The position numbers and the translations under genes were made by a program. From contig WHTV01000028.1 of NCBI GenBank assembly GCA_009377535.1, forward strand, positions 1 through 42,207: DNA of 42,207 bases. The letters run 5' to 3'. Every line of letters begins with the position of its first letter. Positions within the stretch are counted from its first letter, which is position 1. This stretch comes from Kiloniellaceae bacterium (GTDB lineage Bacteria > Pseudomonadota > Alphaproteobacteria > Kiloniellales > Kiloniellaceae). The notes beneath the pieces were generated by a model. That model was not told the origin of the DNA and searched no databases. It saw nothing but the letters and a program-made list of their open reading frames with translations. Below, in pieces: positions 33,603 to 40,985 of the stretch.

Positions 33603-34079
33603 TCAGGAGAAGAGCTTTCTGCCGTCGCTGTCGTAGAACTGGGCGAAGCCGAGGATGCGCTCGACTCCCTGCTCGGCGGAGCCGAAAGGCAGCAAGATAC
33701 GCTCATAGGTCACTTCGGAGCCGCGCTCCCGCCACGTCATCGTGCTGACCTCGTAGACGGGCTTTTTCTCTTCCAGACAGCGCGCATAGCTGCTCAGCAG
33801 ATCCTGACGTTTCTCGAAGGGAATCAGCTCTGCGATGCGCTTTGCGGTGATTTCGAAGCCATAGAGTTCCCGGTAGGTCGTGCCCGCCAGGCGGATGCGC
33901 AGGTCGTCGACGGTGCGGCCTTCGGCAATGAAGACACGCGACAGGTAAACGAAGAAGTCGAGCGGATCGAGGGTCGCGCAGGAAGGCAGAAACGCCTCCC
34001 CCTTGAGGCGCTGCCAATAGTCGCAGAAAAAGCTGACTTCCGTGCAGACCTCATCAGGAATGCCTTCAAGTGCGGCCAT
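33603..34079 (-). CDS. PAS_5-type sensory domain protein
   Basis: This 158-residue cytoplasmic protein has a single PAS-like domain of the PAS_5 type common in Rhodospirillales and relatives: FFCDYWQRLKGEAFLPSCATLDPLDF, a middle RIRLAGTTYRELYGFEITAKR, and late RILLPFGSAEQGVERILGFAQFY. These proteins carry no output domain; a regulatory or ligand-binding role is supposed. Start candidates GTG, GTG and ATG (34085, 34082, 34079) are consecutive; I give the ATG. The 250 bases upstream contain a G/C hairpin but no gene. Confidence 0.85.
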   Translation of the reverse strand: MAALEGIPDEVCTEVSFFCDYWQRLKGEAFLPSCATLDPLDFFVYLSRVFIAEGRTVDDLRIRLAGTTYRELYGFEITAKRIAELIPFEKRQDLLSSYARCLEEKKPVYEVSTMTWRERGSEVTYERILLPFGSAEQGVERILGFAQFYDSDGRKLFS

Positions 34080-34329
34080 CACCACGTCGTCCCGCTTTCG
34101 CCGATGCTGCGGAGGTCTCCACTGGGGACCCGGTCTCTCCGCCTCGATTTCCGTACTGATATCACCCTACCGGTCTCTGAAGAAAACGAACTGGCTGAAA
34201 TGCTAAGGGATTCATGCAGGAAATTGGTTAATACTCTGCCAAGGCAGGCTTGGCGCCAAATCATTCCTTGGCCCCCTGTTTGGGGGGCGGCTCCTTTTCC
34301 TCGGGGGTTCGGCCGGCCTGTGGTAGCGG

Positions 34330-34725
34330 CTATCCGCTTCGCGGAAAGCGCGGCAGCTCGTCCTTGACGTCGAACCAGGGCAGGCGTTCGGCGGTGTGAA
34401 CGTGGCTCTGAGGGCGGTAGGCCTCCGGGTGGTCCAGGCTGGCCGCATAGAGGTGGATCTCGCCGGCATAGCGGTCGGCCTCGAAGGCCATGGGCGTGCC
34501 GCAACGGGCGCAGAAAAGGCGCCTGACCCCGGGGGACGAGCGGTAGACCGCGGGAGCTTTGCCGGTGAAGCGGAAGGCAGCAAGCGGAACACCGAAGAAG
34601 GCCGTCACAGGCGAGGAGGTGTTGCGCCGGCAGCTCTCGCAGTGGCAGTAGGTGGACCAGGTTTCCGCGCCGGTGAATTCGTAGGTGACGTCACCGCAAA
34701 GGCAACGGCCGCTCTTGCCGGTCAT
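34330..34725 (-). CDS. GFA-family (CENP-V/GFA domain) zinc protein, second copy
   Basis: This 131-residue protein carries the family zinc pattern C8-x-C10 (GRCLCGDV), C27-x-C29-x2-C32 (TYCHCESCRR) and a late CARCGTPMAFE. SPVTAFFGVPLAAFRFTG is typical of the GFA fold. AAGGAAACGGGC precedes the ATG at 34725. It differs from the first copy (18163-18600), being closer to the common 130-residue form with the N-terminal C-x-C present. A link to formaldehyde is not supported by its neighbours. Intergenic DNA downstream (34080-34329) holds a G/C-rich hairpin near 34273-34292. Confidence 0.92.
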   Translation of the reverse strand: MTGKSGRCLCGDVTYEFTGAETWSTYCHCESCRRNTSSPVTAFFGVPLAAFRFTGKAPAVYRSSPGVRRLFCARCGTPMAFEADRYAGEIHLYAASLDHPEAYRPQSHVHTAERLPWFDVKDELPRFPRSG

Positions 34726-34971
34726 GCCCGTTTCCTTCCCTTGGTTCCCCATATGCCGGCACCCTTCGCCGGGCGCCCGGCCCGGGTTTGCCGGGCCATG
34801 CAGTCCGCGTCGAGCTCGGCGAAGACAGGCAGAGGGCGGGGCGCATTCTGGCAACGCTTCTCGGGGGCAAATCGCAGACCCAGCAAAGTCAGTAGTAGCA
34901 TTTCGCCGCGAGTCGGGGATAGCCTGATCGGCCTTCGCGTAGAGGAGGCTTTGAAGGAAGGAACCGGGGCC

Positions 34972-35415
34972 TTGAGCCGAGTTGTGAACCCCTTGCCCTG
35001 CGCGGCAGTTATCGCATTCAGTCTTGCCGCCTGCTCTCTCGTGGAGGACGTGACCGACCTTATGGCCGAGCGCCTCTATGGCCGCACCTGGATCGCCGAG
35101 GAGGTGGCCGGGCAGCCCGTCACCGGTGGCATCGAGCCGAGCCTCGTCGTCGAATCCGATGGCAAGGTGAGCGGCCATGCGGGCTGCAACGGCTATTTCG
35201 GCTCGGTGATCATAGACGGCGAGGCGATGTCCTTCGGCAATCTCGGGGCCACGCGGATGGCCTGTGCCGAACCGGCGATGAGCCAGGAAGGCCGCCTGCT
35301 GCGTGCGCTCGACAGCACCCGCGGCTACCGCGTGCAGGACGGCAGCCTCCTGCTGCTCGACGGCGCCGGCTCCCCCCTCATCCGCTTCCGCAACGGGGAT
35401 GAAGCAGGGGCTTAA
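34972..35415 (+). CDS. META-domain (HslJ-like) lipoprotein
   Basis: This roughly 147-residue protein starts at a TTG at 34972 with AAGGAA eight bases upstream; another TTG at 34951 is in frame. A lipoprotein signal with lipobox LAAC-S places the lipidated Cys near residue 21. The rest is a META domain: YGRTWIAEEVAGQPVTGG, GHAGCNGYFGSV and LGATRMACAEPAMSQEGRLL. META/HslJ proteins are envelope proteins sometimes linked to heat-shock or stress; the function is unproven. Its stop TAA interlocks with that of the convergent ChaN-like gene at 35412-35415. Confidence 0.85.
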   Translation: MSRVVNPLPCAAVIAFSLAACSLVEDVTDLMAERLYGRTWIAEEVAGQPVTGGIEPSLVVESDGKVSGHAGCNGYFGSVIIDGEAMSFGNLGATRMACAEPAMSQEGRLLRALDSTRGYRVQDGSLLLLDGAGSPLIRFRNGDEAGA

Positions 35416-36341
35416 GGCGCCTGCGTCGGCCTCTCCCGCCAAGCCTCGCAGGGGTCCTTCTCGTCGACCCGCGGGGTGAACCACACGAAGTCGAACTGCC
35501 GCGGGTCGAAGGCCGCATAGTCGCGCGCCGCGTCGCGCCCGGCGGCCACCTCGACCAGCGCCAGGGTGAGGCTCTCGCCGCCGCCTCTGGCCCTCAGCTG
35601 CCAGGGCACCGCGCGGTCCTCGCGGACATGCCCGCTGCCGGCGATCAGGATGGCGCCTTCGCCGTCGGCGCCGAGCAGGCTGTCGGCCATCCAGGCATCC
35701 CACAGGCGCTGCACCCGGAGCATCGCGCCGAGGGCGGCCTCGGGCAGCCTGCCGCAATGGCTCTGCCGCAGTTCCTCCAGCAGCGCGGCCTCGCTGTCCG
35801 CGGGGTAGGGCTGCTGCCAGGCGAGCCGCTCGGCCAGTCCTTCCGGCAGCGGCTCGCCGCGCGAGACGCTGCGCACCAGCGCGCGGGAGGGCTTGCCCGG
35901 CCGCAGCGGCAGGCCGTAGGTCAGCGCCTGTTCGGCTATCGGCTGGTATTCGCTCCAGGCGGGCCAGCCGCGCGCCTCCCAGTCGAGCGCCGCGCCGAGG
36001 CCGTCGACGGTCTCCAGCGTGGCCTCCTGCAGCGCCTCGGCCTGCTCCGGTTCGGCCATCTCCCAGACCACCGCGAGGCGGCGGCCGGCGCGTCCCAACG
36101 CACCGACCACGCGGGCCTGCAGGGCATGGTGCACGGCGTTGTCGTGCTTCTCGCCCAGCAGCACCCAGCGCGCCGTCGCGGCCTCGGCCAGGAAGATCTC
36201 CTCGTCGACCTGGCGACCGCTGCGGGTGTCCCAGAGGCTGCCGTTCAGGGGATGGTCGGCGTGCAGCTCGGCCGGAGCCGCCAGGGCGCCGGCGGCGCCG
36301 AGCAGGCAGAACAGCCCAGCCAGGGCGGGAAAATGTCGCAA
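35412..36341 (-). CDS. ChaN-like (haem-binding uptake, DUF399) family protein
   Basis: This 309-residue exported protein has a signal peptide (1-21, ending GALAA-PA) without a lipobox. It carries the ChaN/EreA-like signature VLLGEKHDNAVHHALQ, a second VVWEMAEPEQAEALQ segment, and ILIAGSGHVREDRAVP. ChaN of Campylobacter binds haem as a lipoprotein; most relatives are uncharacterised. Its end interlocks with the META-gene stop. The 154 bases before the DUF6356 gene (36342-36495) hold no gene that I can see. Confidence 0.85.
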   Translation of the reverse strand: MRHFPALAGLFCLLGAAGALAAPAELHADHPLNGSLWDTRSGRQVDEEIFLAEAATARWVLLGEKHDNAVHHALQARVVGALGRAGRRLAVVWEMAEPEQAEALQEATLETVDGLGAALDWEARGWPAWSEYQPIAEQALTYGLPLRPGKPSRALVRSVSRGEPLPEGLAERLAWQQPYPADSEAALLEELRQSHCGRLPEAALGAMLRVQRLWDAWMADSLLGADGEGAILIAGSGHVREDRAVPWQLRARGGGESLTLALVEVAAGRDAARDYAAFDPRQFDFVWFTPRVDEKDPCEAWRERPTQAP

Positions 36342-36495
36342 GATCGGGTGCTGCCTCCGATGATCGCTCGCGCGGCTATTCGGCCGCGACCCGGCCGCGC
36401 CCCGGTGGGCAGACCGGCCGGGACGCTTGTGGGAAGAAACCTAGCAGCTTTTTTCTGTGCCGCGCAGCCTGGTGATCGGGACGGGATCGACCGCC

Positions 36496-36759
36496 TCAGG
36501 CGGCGTGGCGCCGGGCGGCCTCGGTGGTGGCTTCGCCGCTGCCGGCGTGGCGCTGGCGGTTCGTCACCATGCGGTCGTGCAATTCCATGATGGCCCGGCT
36601 GCCGGTCTTCTCGAACAGGAAGGGCAGCAGCGCGTGCACGAGGCAGGCCAGGGAGGCCAGCATCATGCGCCAGGAAAAGCTCCAGGCGGCGCCCAGATGC
36701 TGCCAATAGGTTTCGCCGACGGTGGCGGGATGATCGGTGAAAAGTCTGCGCAGGGGCAC
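36496..36759 (-). CDS. DUF6356 family small membrane protein
   Basis: This 87-residue protein has two central hydrophobic stretches (FSWRMMLASLACLVHALLPFLF) and the family's TDHPATVGETYWQHLGAAWSF segment, which matches DUF6356 proteins of alphaproteobacteria. The C-terminal tail is hydrophilic (TNRQRHAGSGEATTEAARRH). The function is unknown; it is probably membrane-associated. It is divergent from the Lrp gene, with 132 bases between starts that include a palindrome. Confidence 0.88.
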   Translation of the reverse strand: MPLRRLFTDHPATVGETYWQHLGAAWSFSWRMMLASLACLVHALLPFLFEKTGSRAIMELHDRMVTNRQRHAGSGEATTEAARRHAA

Positions 36760-36845
36760 CCTTGCTCTCCTTGCTCAAGCGGCAAGGCATGATAGGCCGG
36801 GAGCAGAGAAATCAGATTGCAAATTTACCCGTAGAGTCGTTAATT

Positions 36846-36864
36846 ACAGGTAATTTTCACCTGT
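36846..36864. promoter_or_regulatory. ACAGGT-N7-ACCTGT palindrome upstream of the Lrp/AsnC gene
   Basis: ACAGGT (36846-36851) and ACCTGT (36859-36864) form an inverted repeat extended by flanking T/A-rich bases (TTACAGGT and ACCTGTTAT). It lies 28 bases before the ATG at 36892, in an AT-rich patch, a position suited to autoregulation by the Lrp-type protein. Confidence 0.5.
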
Positions 36865-36891
36865 TATAGCAGAATGTTGGAAAATAATTCG

Positions 36892-37353
36892 ATGGATGAC
36901 ATCGATCGCAGAATTCTCAGGGTGCTGCAGGAGCGCGCGGACCTGCCGGTGGCGGAGGTTGCCGAGAAGGTCGGCCTTTCGGCCTCGCCTTGCTGGCGGC
37001 GCATTCAGAAGCTGGAGGCGGACGGGGTGATCCAGCGGCGTGTGGCGCTGCTCGACCCGGAAAAGATGAACGTCGGCGTGACGGTCTTCGTCGCCATCCG
37101 CACCAGCCAGCACGATGCCAAGTGGCTGCGCGACTTCGCCGAGCGGGTGACGCGGATTCCGGAGGTGGTCGAACTCTACCGTATGAGCGGGGAGATCGAC
37201 TACATGATGCGTGTCGTGGTGCCGGACATCAAAGCCTACGACGCCGTCTACAAGCGGCTGATCGCCGCGGTGCCGCTGTTCGACGTGAGTTCGAGCTTCG
37301 CCATGGAAACGTTGAAGTACACCACCGTCCTGCCGGTCGACTACGCGCGCTAG
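36892..37353 (+). CDS. Lrp/AsnC family transcriptional regulator
   Basis: This 153-residue regulator has an N-terminal helix-turn-helix ([22 protein letters not shown], then [22 protein letters not shown]) and a C-terminal RAM ligand-binding domain ([44 protein letters not shown]). I prefer the ATG at 36892 (GGAAAA upstream and the typical MDDIDR start) to an ATG at 36874. Its stop TAG overlaps the stop of the convergent slipin gene (CTAG). Lrp proteins usually sense amino acids; the effector here is not known. Confidence 0.93.
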   Translation: MDDIDRRILRVLQERADLPVAEVAEKVGLSASPCWRRIQKLEADGVIQRRVALLDPEKMNVGVTVFVAIRTSQHDAKWLRDFAERVTRIPEVVELYRMSGEIDYMMRVVVPDIKAYDAVYKRLIAAVPLFDVSSSFAMETLKYTTVLPVDYAR

Positions 37354-38120
37354 CTGCCGGTGCGCGGCGCGGCGCCGCCGAACAGGGTGCGGCCGAGCTC
37401 GACGGGGAAGGGGAACACGATGGTCGAGCTGCGGTCGCCGGCGATGTCCTGCAGGCTGGCGAGGTAGCGCAGCTGGATCGCCTGCGGCTGCCTGCTGAGT
37501 TCGGCGGCCGCTTCGACCAGCTTCTGTGCCGCCTGCTGCTCGCCCTCGGCATTGATGATCCGGGCGCGGCGAATGCGCTCCGCCTCCGCCTGCTTGGCGA
37601 TGGCGCGGATCATGCTCTCGTCGATGTCGACGTGCTTGATCTCGACGTTGGCGACCTTGATGCCCCACTCGTCGGTCTGGGCGTCGAGGATCTCGCGGAT
37701 GTCGCTGTTCAGCTTGTCGCGCTCGGCCAGCATCTCGTCGAGCTCGTGCTTGCCGAGCACCGAGCGCAGCGTGGTCTGCGCCAGCTGGCTGGTCGCCCCG
37801 GCAAAATTCTCGACCCGGATGATCGCCTTCTCCGGATCGACCACGCGGAAGTAGATCACGGCGTTGACCTTGACCGAGACGTTGTCGCGCGAGATGACGT
37901 CCTGTGACGGCACGTCCTCCACGAAGGTGCGGAGATCGACTCTCACCATCTGCTGGACGACGGGAATCAAGATGATGAATCCGGGCCCCTTCACGCCGGT
38001 GAAGCGGCCGAGCGTGAAGACGACGCCGCGCTCGTACTCGCGCAGGACCCTGATGGCCTGAGACAGGAAGGCGACAACCACGACGGCTATCAGGGCAAAA
38101 ATGATCGCATTGATGGGCAT
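37350..38120 (-). CDS. Slipin (SPFH/stomatin family) membrane protein
   Basis: This 256-residue protein has an N-terminal membrane hairpin ([19 protein letters not shown]) followed by an SPFH domain: [40 protein letters not shown], and the coiled-coil [22 protein letters not shown]. Stomatin-like slipins form oligomers at lipid microdomains and are processed or regulated by NfeD proteases. nfeD is immediately upstream (23-base spacing), the usual arrangement. AAGGAG precedes the ATG. The C-terminus ([12 protein letters not shown]) overlaps the Lrp stop. Confidence 0.95.
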   Translation of the reverse strand: MPINAIIFALIAVVVVAFLSQAIRVLREYERGVVFTLGRFTGVKGPGFIILIPVVQQMVRVDLRTFVEDVPSQDVISRDNVSVKVNAVIYFRVVDPEKAIIRVENFAGATSQLAQTTLRSVLGKHELDEMLAERDKLNSDIREILDAQTDEWGIKVANVEIKHVDIDESMIRAIAKQAEAERIRRARIINAEGEQQAAQKLVEAAAELSRQPQAIQLRYLASLQDIAGDRSSTIVFPFPVELGRTLFGGAAPRTGS

Positions 38121-38143
38121 CAGCGTTCTCCTTGATCGGATCG

Positions 38144-39592
38144 CTAGGTCGGGGGGACATCCCGTGGAACGGTGCGCGAGACCTGGAGCGTCAGCCCTGC
38201 CATGCCGTCGATGCTCACCGTCTCGCCGGGCTTCAGCGGTTCGCTGCAGCGGGCCTGCCAGCGTTCGCCGCGGGCGAGGACCTCGCCCGCCAGGCCGCTC
38301 CAGCTAAGAACGAGCGCGTTGTGGCCGACCATTTCGGCGGTGCCGGTGACGGCGGGGCGGCGGTGCGCGCGCCAGACGTAGCCCAGCAGCAGGATGAGCA
38401 GGCTACCGGTGACGGCGGTCACCCCGCCGATGGTCCACCACGACAGCTGGAACTCCGGCGAATCGCTGTCGAGCAGAAGAACGGAGCCGATCAGGAAGGC
38501 GATGATCCCGCCGGCACCCAGCACGCCGAAGGCGGGCGTCATCGCCTCTGCAACCATCAGGGCGATGCCCAGCAGCATGAGGCCGAGACCGGTATAGTCG
38601 AGCGGCAGTTGGTCGAGGGCATAGAGGCCGAGCAGCAGGCAGATCGCGCCGACGATGCCGGGCCCGATCGAGCCGGGGTTGGCGAATTCGAAGATGAGGC
38701 CGTAAACGCCGATCATCATGAGGATGAGCGCGGTGTTGGGATTGGTCAGCACCTGCAGCAGCTCGACGTGCCAACTCGGCTCGAAGCGCTCGACGGTGAG
38801 CCCCGCGGTGGCCAGCGTCAGACGACGCTCGCCCAGCATCACGGTGCGTCCGTCGGCCTGCTGGAGCAGGCCTTCGACACTGGCGGCGACGAAGTCGACG
38901 ACCTGACGCTCGGCCGCCTCGCGGGCCGGCAGGCTGGCGCCCTCGCGCACGGCCCGCTCGGCCCAGTCCGCGTTGCGGCCGTGCAACTCGGCAAGGCCAC
39001 GGATGTAGGCCACGGCGTCGTTGATCATCTTGCGGCCCATCGCATCTGCGGGCGGCGGTGCCGGCTCCGCCTCCTGTTCTTCCTCTCCCTTTCCCTTTCC
39101 CTCTCCGTTCTTTCCCTCTCGATCCGCTGCGTCGGTCTCATCCTCTTCCTCGCTGGGTTCGCCGCCTGGCAAGGGCAGGCCGCCGCCGATCTGCACCGGC
39201 GTTGCCGCGCCCAGGTTCGTGCCGGGCGCCATGACGGCGAGATGGCTGGCGTAGAGGATATAGGTGCCGGCGCTGGCCGCCCGTGCGCCGGAGGGCGCCA
39301 CGTAGGTGGCGACCGGAATGGGCGAGGCGAGGATGTCGCGAATCACCGCGCGCATGCTCTCGCTGAGACCGCCCGGGGTGTCCATACGCAGGATGACGAG
39401 GCTGGCATCGCGCTGCTCTGCCGCCTCCAGCGCGTCGCCCAGCAGCTTGACGGTGGCCGGCCCGATGGCGCCATCGATTTCGACGAGGAGGGCCGTTGCC
39501 TCGGACGCGCTGCGGGCCGGCGCGCCAAGAACTCCCGCGGCACCGGCAAGCAGGAGAAGGACGCAAAGAATTCGCCCGATCAGCGAGCGCAT
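38144..39592 (-). CDS. nfeD: NfeD family membrane serine protease (ClpP-class domain)
   Basis: This 482-residue protein has a signal/first hydrophobic segment, then a ClpP/SppA-like domain with [17 protein letters not shown] and the nucleophile region [19 protein letters not shown]. The likely catalytic Lys is in [18 protein letters not shown]. Four to five hydrophobic segments and a C-terminal NfeD OB-fold domain ([23 protein letters not shown]) follow. An unusual charged low-complexity linker ([20 protein letters not shown] and following) lies at about 142-180 between the two protease halves. It is encoded by repetitive purine-rich DNA. NfeD partners slipin. Confidence 0.93.
   Translation of the reverse strand: MRSLIGRILCVLLLLAGAAGVLGAPARSASEATALLVEIDGAIGPATVKLLGDALEAAEQRDASLVILRMDTPGGLSESMRAVIRDILASPIPVATYVAPSGARAASAGTYILYASHLAVMAPGTNLGAATPVQIGGGLPLPGGEPSEEEDETDAADREGKNGEGKGKGEEEQEAEPAPPPADAMGRKMINDAVAYIRGLAELHGRNADWAERAVREGASLPAREAAERQVVDFVAASVEGLLQQADGRTVMLGERRLTLATAGLTVERFEPSWHVELLQVLTNPNTALILMMIGVYGLIFEFANPGSIGPGIVGAICLLLGLYALDQLPLDYTGLGLMLLGIALMVAEAMTPAFGVLGAGGIIAFLIGSVLLLDSDSPEFQLSWWTIGGVTAVTGSLLILLLGYVWRAHRRPAVTGTAEMVGHNALVLSWSGLAGEVLARGERWQARCSEPLKPGETVSIDGMAGLTLQVSRTVPRDVPPT
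39050..39125 (-). repeat. Purine-rich low-complexity tract coding the NfeD linker
   Basis: On the plus strand CTCTCCCTTTCCCTTTCCCTC-type repeats (about 39085-39118) encode on the minus strand a GlyLysGly/Glu-rich linker. The tract is prone to slippage, so linker length may vary between strains. Confidence 0.5.
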
Positions 39593-39752
39593 GCGACTCT
39601 ACCGAGCGGGCGTCGGCGGCTTCGCTGCATCATGGTTCAGATATTGGGCCGCGAATGCCGGGGTCCAACCCCGCAGCCCAAATGCTTGAGCCGGTGGCGC
39701 GCAGGCTACCAGATGATGTGGGCGCGGGCGGCCCGATGACCGACTTTCAGGT

Positions 39753-40361
39753 CTACTCCGGCAGGGCGAAGCCGGTGTCGACCTTGCGAATTTCGTAGCG
39801 GTTGCCGTTCACGTAGTGCTCGTACTCGAAGACGCCGGTGTCCAGCTTGAGGATCTTGTAGGCATCGTAGAGTTCGCCGTTCTGGGTATCGGCCTTCAGA
39901 AATTTGCCGTCGTCGACCCAGCCCTTGGTCGAGAGGAAGTAGACCGGGCCGGAGATGCCCCACTCACCGACTTCGACCTGTTCGCGATAGCTGCCGTCTT
40001 CGTCGTAGAAGCGGAAGGTGATGCGGAAAACGCCGTCAGGAAAGGCGTCGACCACCCAGCGCTTGGTGATGCCCTCGGGCTGCGGCACCTCGCCATACCA
40101 GCGGCCGACGAAGATCTCGCGCGGCGACTTCGCCATGGCGAGGGTCTCGTCCACCTGGCCGTCGGTGATCAACGCATCGCCGACGGCAGCGCGCGCCTGT
40201 TGCGCCCACATCAGCAACATCAGCGCCAGCAGGACCGTGATGACAATGCCGAGCAGCGCGCTCTGGCGCCGGCTGGAGGCAGTCACTGGGCGCGCCTTGG
40301 CATGCCGCTGCCCTACCCGTCCCTTGATCTTCGTATCCCTGTTCCCCGGATGGCTATACAT
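39753..40361 (-). CDS. Membrane-anchored protein of unknown function
   Basis: This 202-residue protein has a basic N-terminus (about 1-33), one membrane segment (SALLGIVITVLLALMLLMW), and a C-terminal region with alternating strands: GRWYGEVPQPEGITKRWVV, FRITFRFYDEDGSYREQV and EVGEWGISGPVYFLSTKGW. The strand-rich part looks like a small lipocalin-type barrel. I do not recognise a named family. AAGAGG precedes the ATG at 40361. Spacing to nfeD upstream is 160 bases, which hold no gene. Confidence 0.8.
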   Translation of the reverse strand: MYSHPGNRDTKIKGRVGQRHAKARPVTASSRRQSALLGIVITVLLALMLLMWAQQARAAVGDALITDGQVDETLAMAKSPREIFVGRWYGEVPQPEGITKRWVVDAFPDGVFRITFRFYDEDGSYREQVEVGEWGISGPVYFLSTKGWVDDGKFLKADTQNGELYDAYKILKLDTGVFEYEHYVNGNRYEIRKVDTGFALPE

Positions 40362-40422
40362 CGTCGCCTCTTGCCGTTGTGTTCCGGCCTGCCTGGCCGC
40401 TAACCATTGCCTTGTATTTTAG

Positions 40423-40985
40423 CCAATTCTTCATCGATTTACGATGATTTCAGCGCGCCGGCGGAAAATCTCATACATATCGTCGCTCCGAAGGGATCGA
40501 AGAGCGGTGCCACCGCGACAACGCCTGCCCCGACACGGTTAACGCCCGGCGTCGGCTGAAACAGCTTTGTCCCTTCCCAATCACAGCGTCTTCTGGCAGA
40601 AAGAACGCTCTCCGCTGGGTGCGAATACCGCCCTGGCGACGCCAGAAACCGCGAACCGCAGAAGGGGGTACGCGAATGCGAATGCGCAAGACCGCTATTC
40701 ATAGCTTCGCGACCCGCGCTGCCCGGCCGCCCTGCTGACACGGCGGCTGTTCGGCCCGGGATCGTGACCGGGCCGGCGGAGACTTCCACAGAGCTTATCT
40801 TCGTGTTGGATCGCGCCGGCGGGCGTGGCTTCGGCCACGCGCGCGCACACCTCCGCCCGTCATCTCCTTTGACCTCCCGGTCTGCTCGACTCTAAGCGGC
40901 GCGTCGCTGCGCCGCGATCCTTGATGCTCTTCGGAGGAGGGCACCTTGACGGGCGCCGTTGCCGCGTCTGGGGTGTGGACAAGAT
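40423..40985. other. 563-base non-coding region with two hairpins
   Basis: No convincing gene lies here; a 116-residue minus-strand frame (40439-40789) has no signal, no family and no ribosome site. Two hairpins are present: a 7-bp stem with a TTCG tetraloop (40823-40840), and a 7-bp GC stem (40896-40915). A GGAGGAGG site (40933-40940) precedes a 27-codon frame from a TTG at 40946 that overlaps the ABC start. The region may form a structured leader for the exporter. Confidence 0.5.

Noticed and set aside
40439-40789. 116-codon minus-strand frame in the gap before the ABC exporter
   Set aside because: No ribosome site, no signal peptide or domain, composition unlike a protein.
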